Shown here in pieces: positions 4,804-5,619 of a stretch of 5,619 nt of DNA. A program made the translations under genes and the position numbers. The notes under the pieces are model-generated. The model was given only the letters and a program-made list of their open reading frames with translations. It did not search any database and was not told where the DNA came from. The DNA comes from Actinomycetes bacterium (GTDB lineage Bacteria > Actinomycetota > Actinomycetes > Actinomycetales > Demequinaceae): positions 1 to 5,619 of the forward strand of contig JAEYYZ010000092.1 of assembly GCA_023428185.1 (NCBI GenBank), read 5' to 3'. Every line of letters begins with the position of its first letter. Position 1 is the stretch's first letter.

Positions 4804-5619
4804 ATGGCCACGCGCCTCGACGATGTCATTTCCCTTGCTAAGCGACGCGGATTCGTCTATCCCTGCGGCGAGATCTACGGCGGAACCCGCTCAGCATGGG
4901 ACTACGGGCCCTTAGGCGTGGAGCTCAAAGAAAACATCAAACGCCAATGGTGGCGGGCGATGGTCACGAGCCGCGACGACATCGTGGGTATCGACTCGTC
5001 GGTGATCCTGCCCCGCCAGGTATGGGTGGCCTCCGGCCACGTCGGGGTGTTCACCGACCCGCTCACCGAGTGCTTGAGTTGCCACAAGCGCTACCGCGAA
5101 GACCAAATGATCGAGGAATTCGAGGAGAAGAAGGGTCGCGCGCCCGAGGGCGGCCTCGCCGAGATCGCGTGCCCCAACTGCGGAACCCGTGGGCAGTGGA
5201 CCGAGCCGCGCGACTTCAACATGATGCTCAAGACGTATCTGGGGCCCGTCGAGGACGAATCCGGCCTGCACTACTTGCGACCAGAAACCGCCCAAGGCAT
5301 CTTTGTGAACTTTGCCAACGTCCAGTCGAGCTCGCGCATGAAGGTGCCTTTTGGCATCGGGCAGATTGGTAAGTCGTTCCGCAACGAGATCACTCCAGGC
5401 AACTTCATCTTCCGCACTCGTGAGTTTGAGCAGATGGAGATGGAGTTCTTCGTCAAGCCTGGTACTGACGAAGAGTGGCACCAGACGTGGATTGACACGC
5501 GCATGGCCTGGTATGTGGACCTTGGCCTCAAGCCGGAGAACCTACGCCTCTACGAGCACCCCAAAGAGAAGCTCTCCCACTACTCCAAGCGGACGGTGGA
5601 CATCGAGTACCGCTTTGGG
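4804..5619 (+). CDS. glyS: Glycyl-tRNA synthetase (class II, alpha2 type), N-terminal 272 codons, 3' truncated by window
   Basis: This enzyme charges tRNA-Gly with glycine using ATP in the cytoplasm. The frame from ATG 4804 stays open to the window edge; the family is usually about 450-460 residues, so roughly 60 percent is visible. The N-terminus LAKRRGFVYPCGEIYGGTRS with AWDYGPLGVELK is the glycine-site and motif 1 region. GHVGVFTDPL at 79-88 is typical of the dimeric eukaryote-like enzyme rather than the alpha2beta2 form. Cys90, Cys93, Cys123 and Cys126 form a CxxC...CxxC zinc ribbon insertion. LRPETAQGIFVNF at 158-170 is followed by motif 2, FRNEITPGNFIFRTREFEQM at 192-211, which binds ATP and the acceptor end. 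It diverges from znuA with 125 bp between the starts. glyS near zur is conserved synteny in Mycobacterium and Streptomyces. The name glyS is used in actinobacteria for this single-chain enzyme (glyQS elsewhere). Confidence 0.95.
   Translation, partial: MATRLDDVISLAKRRGFVYPCGEIYGGTRSAWDYGPLGVELKENIKRQWWRAMVTSRDDIVGIDSSVILPRQVWVASGHVGVFTDPLTECLSCHKRYREDQMIEEFEEKKGRAPEGGLAEIACPNCGTRGQWTEPRDFNMMLKTYLGPVEDESGLHYLRPETAQGIFVNFANVQSSSRMKVPFGIGQIGKSFRNEITPGNFIFRTREFEQMEMEFFVKPGTDEEWHQTWIDTRMAWYVDLGLKPENLRLYEHPKEKLSHYSKRTVDIEYRFG

Noticed and set aside
4247..4915. Plus-strand ORF of 222 residues antisense to znuA and running into glyS
   Set aside because: It crosses the znuA promoter and the glyS Shine-Dalgarno and start in a different frame, with no motif.
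4912..5481. Minus-strand ORF of 189 residues inside glyS
   Set aside because: It is entirely antisense to a highly conserved synthetase region including motif 2, so the open frame reflects glyS codon bias.

Overview
The window is a GC-rich chromosomal segment from an actinobacterium. A Micrococcales-like lineage is my guess, from gene order and protein style only. The order recO-uppS / zur-znuBCA / glyS, read left to right, matches the conserved neighbourhood around recO, uppS, zur/furB and glyS known from Mycobacterium and Streptomyces. It contains no mobile element, CRISPR array, rRNA or tRNA, and coding density is very high. The only real intergenic gap is about 125 bp, between znuA and glyS.

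Region 1 (1-1160, plus strand): the 3' end of recO (recombination mediator with a four-cysteine zinc motif), then 9 bp later uppS (cis-prenyltransferase for the lipid carrier of cell-wall synthesis). Region 2 (1111-4678, minus strand): a five-gene operon transcribed znuA - znuC - znuB - zur - small DedA/VTT-like membrane protein. Its genes are separated by 7 bp at most or overlap by 1-4 bp. The last gene runs 50 bp into the 3' end of uppS on the opposite strand. Region 3 (4679-4803): a divergent intergenic region with a near-palindromic 15-bp Zur box lying over the -35 and spacer of a good sigma70-type promoter for znuA. The predicted start site falls on the znuA ATG itself, so the operon mRNA is probably leaderless. 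Region 4 (4804 to window end, plus strand): the first 272 codons of glyS (class II alpha2 glycyl-tRNA synthetase), which continues past the window.

The operon reads as a self-contained zinc homeostasis circuit. ZnuA is a lipoprotein that captures Zn(II) outside the membrane, ZnuB is the permease and ZnuC the ATPase. Zur carries every zinc ligand I could align with M. tuberculosis FurB/Zur and should repress its own operon when zinc is sufficient. The membrane protein at the end is co-transcribed by position, but its role is unknown. I see no previously undescribed system. The points most worth checking are the Zur box combined with leaderless initiation, the DedA-like passenger in a zinc operon, the convergent coding overlap with uppS, and the His-rich additions on ZnuC and ZnuA.
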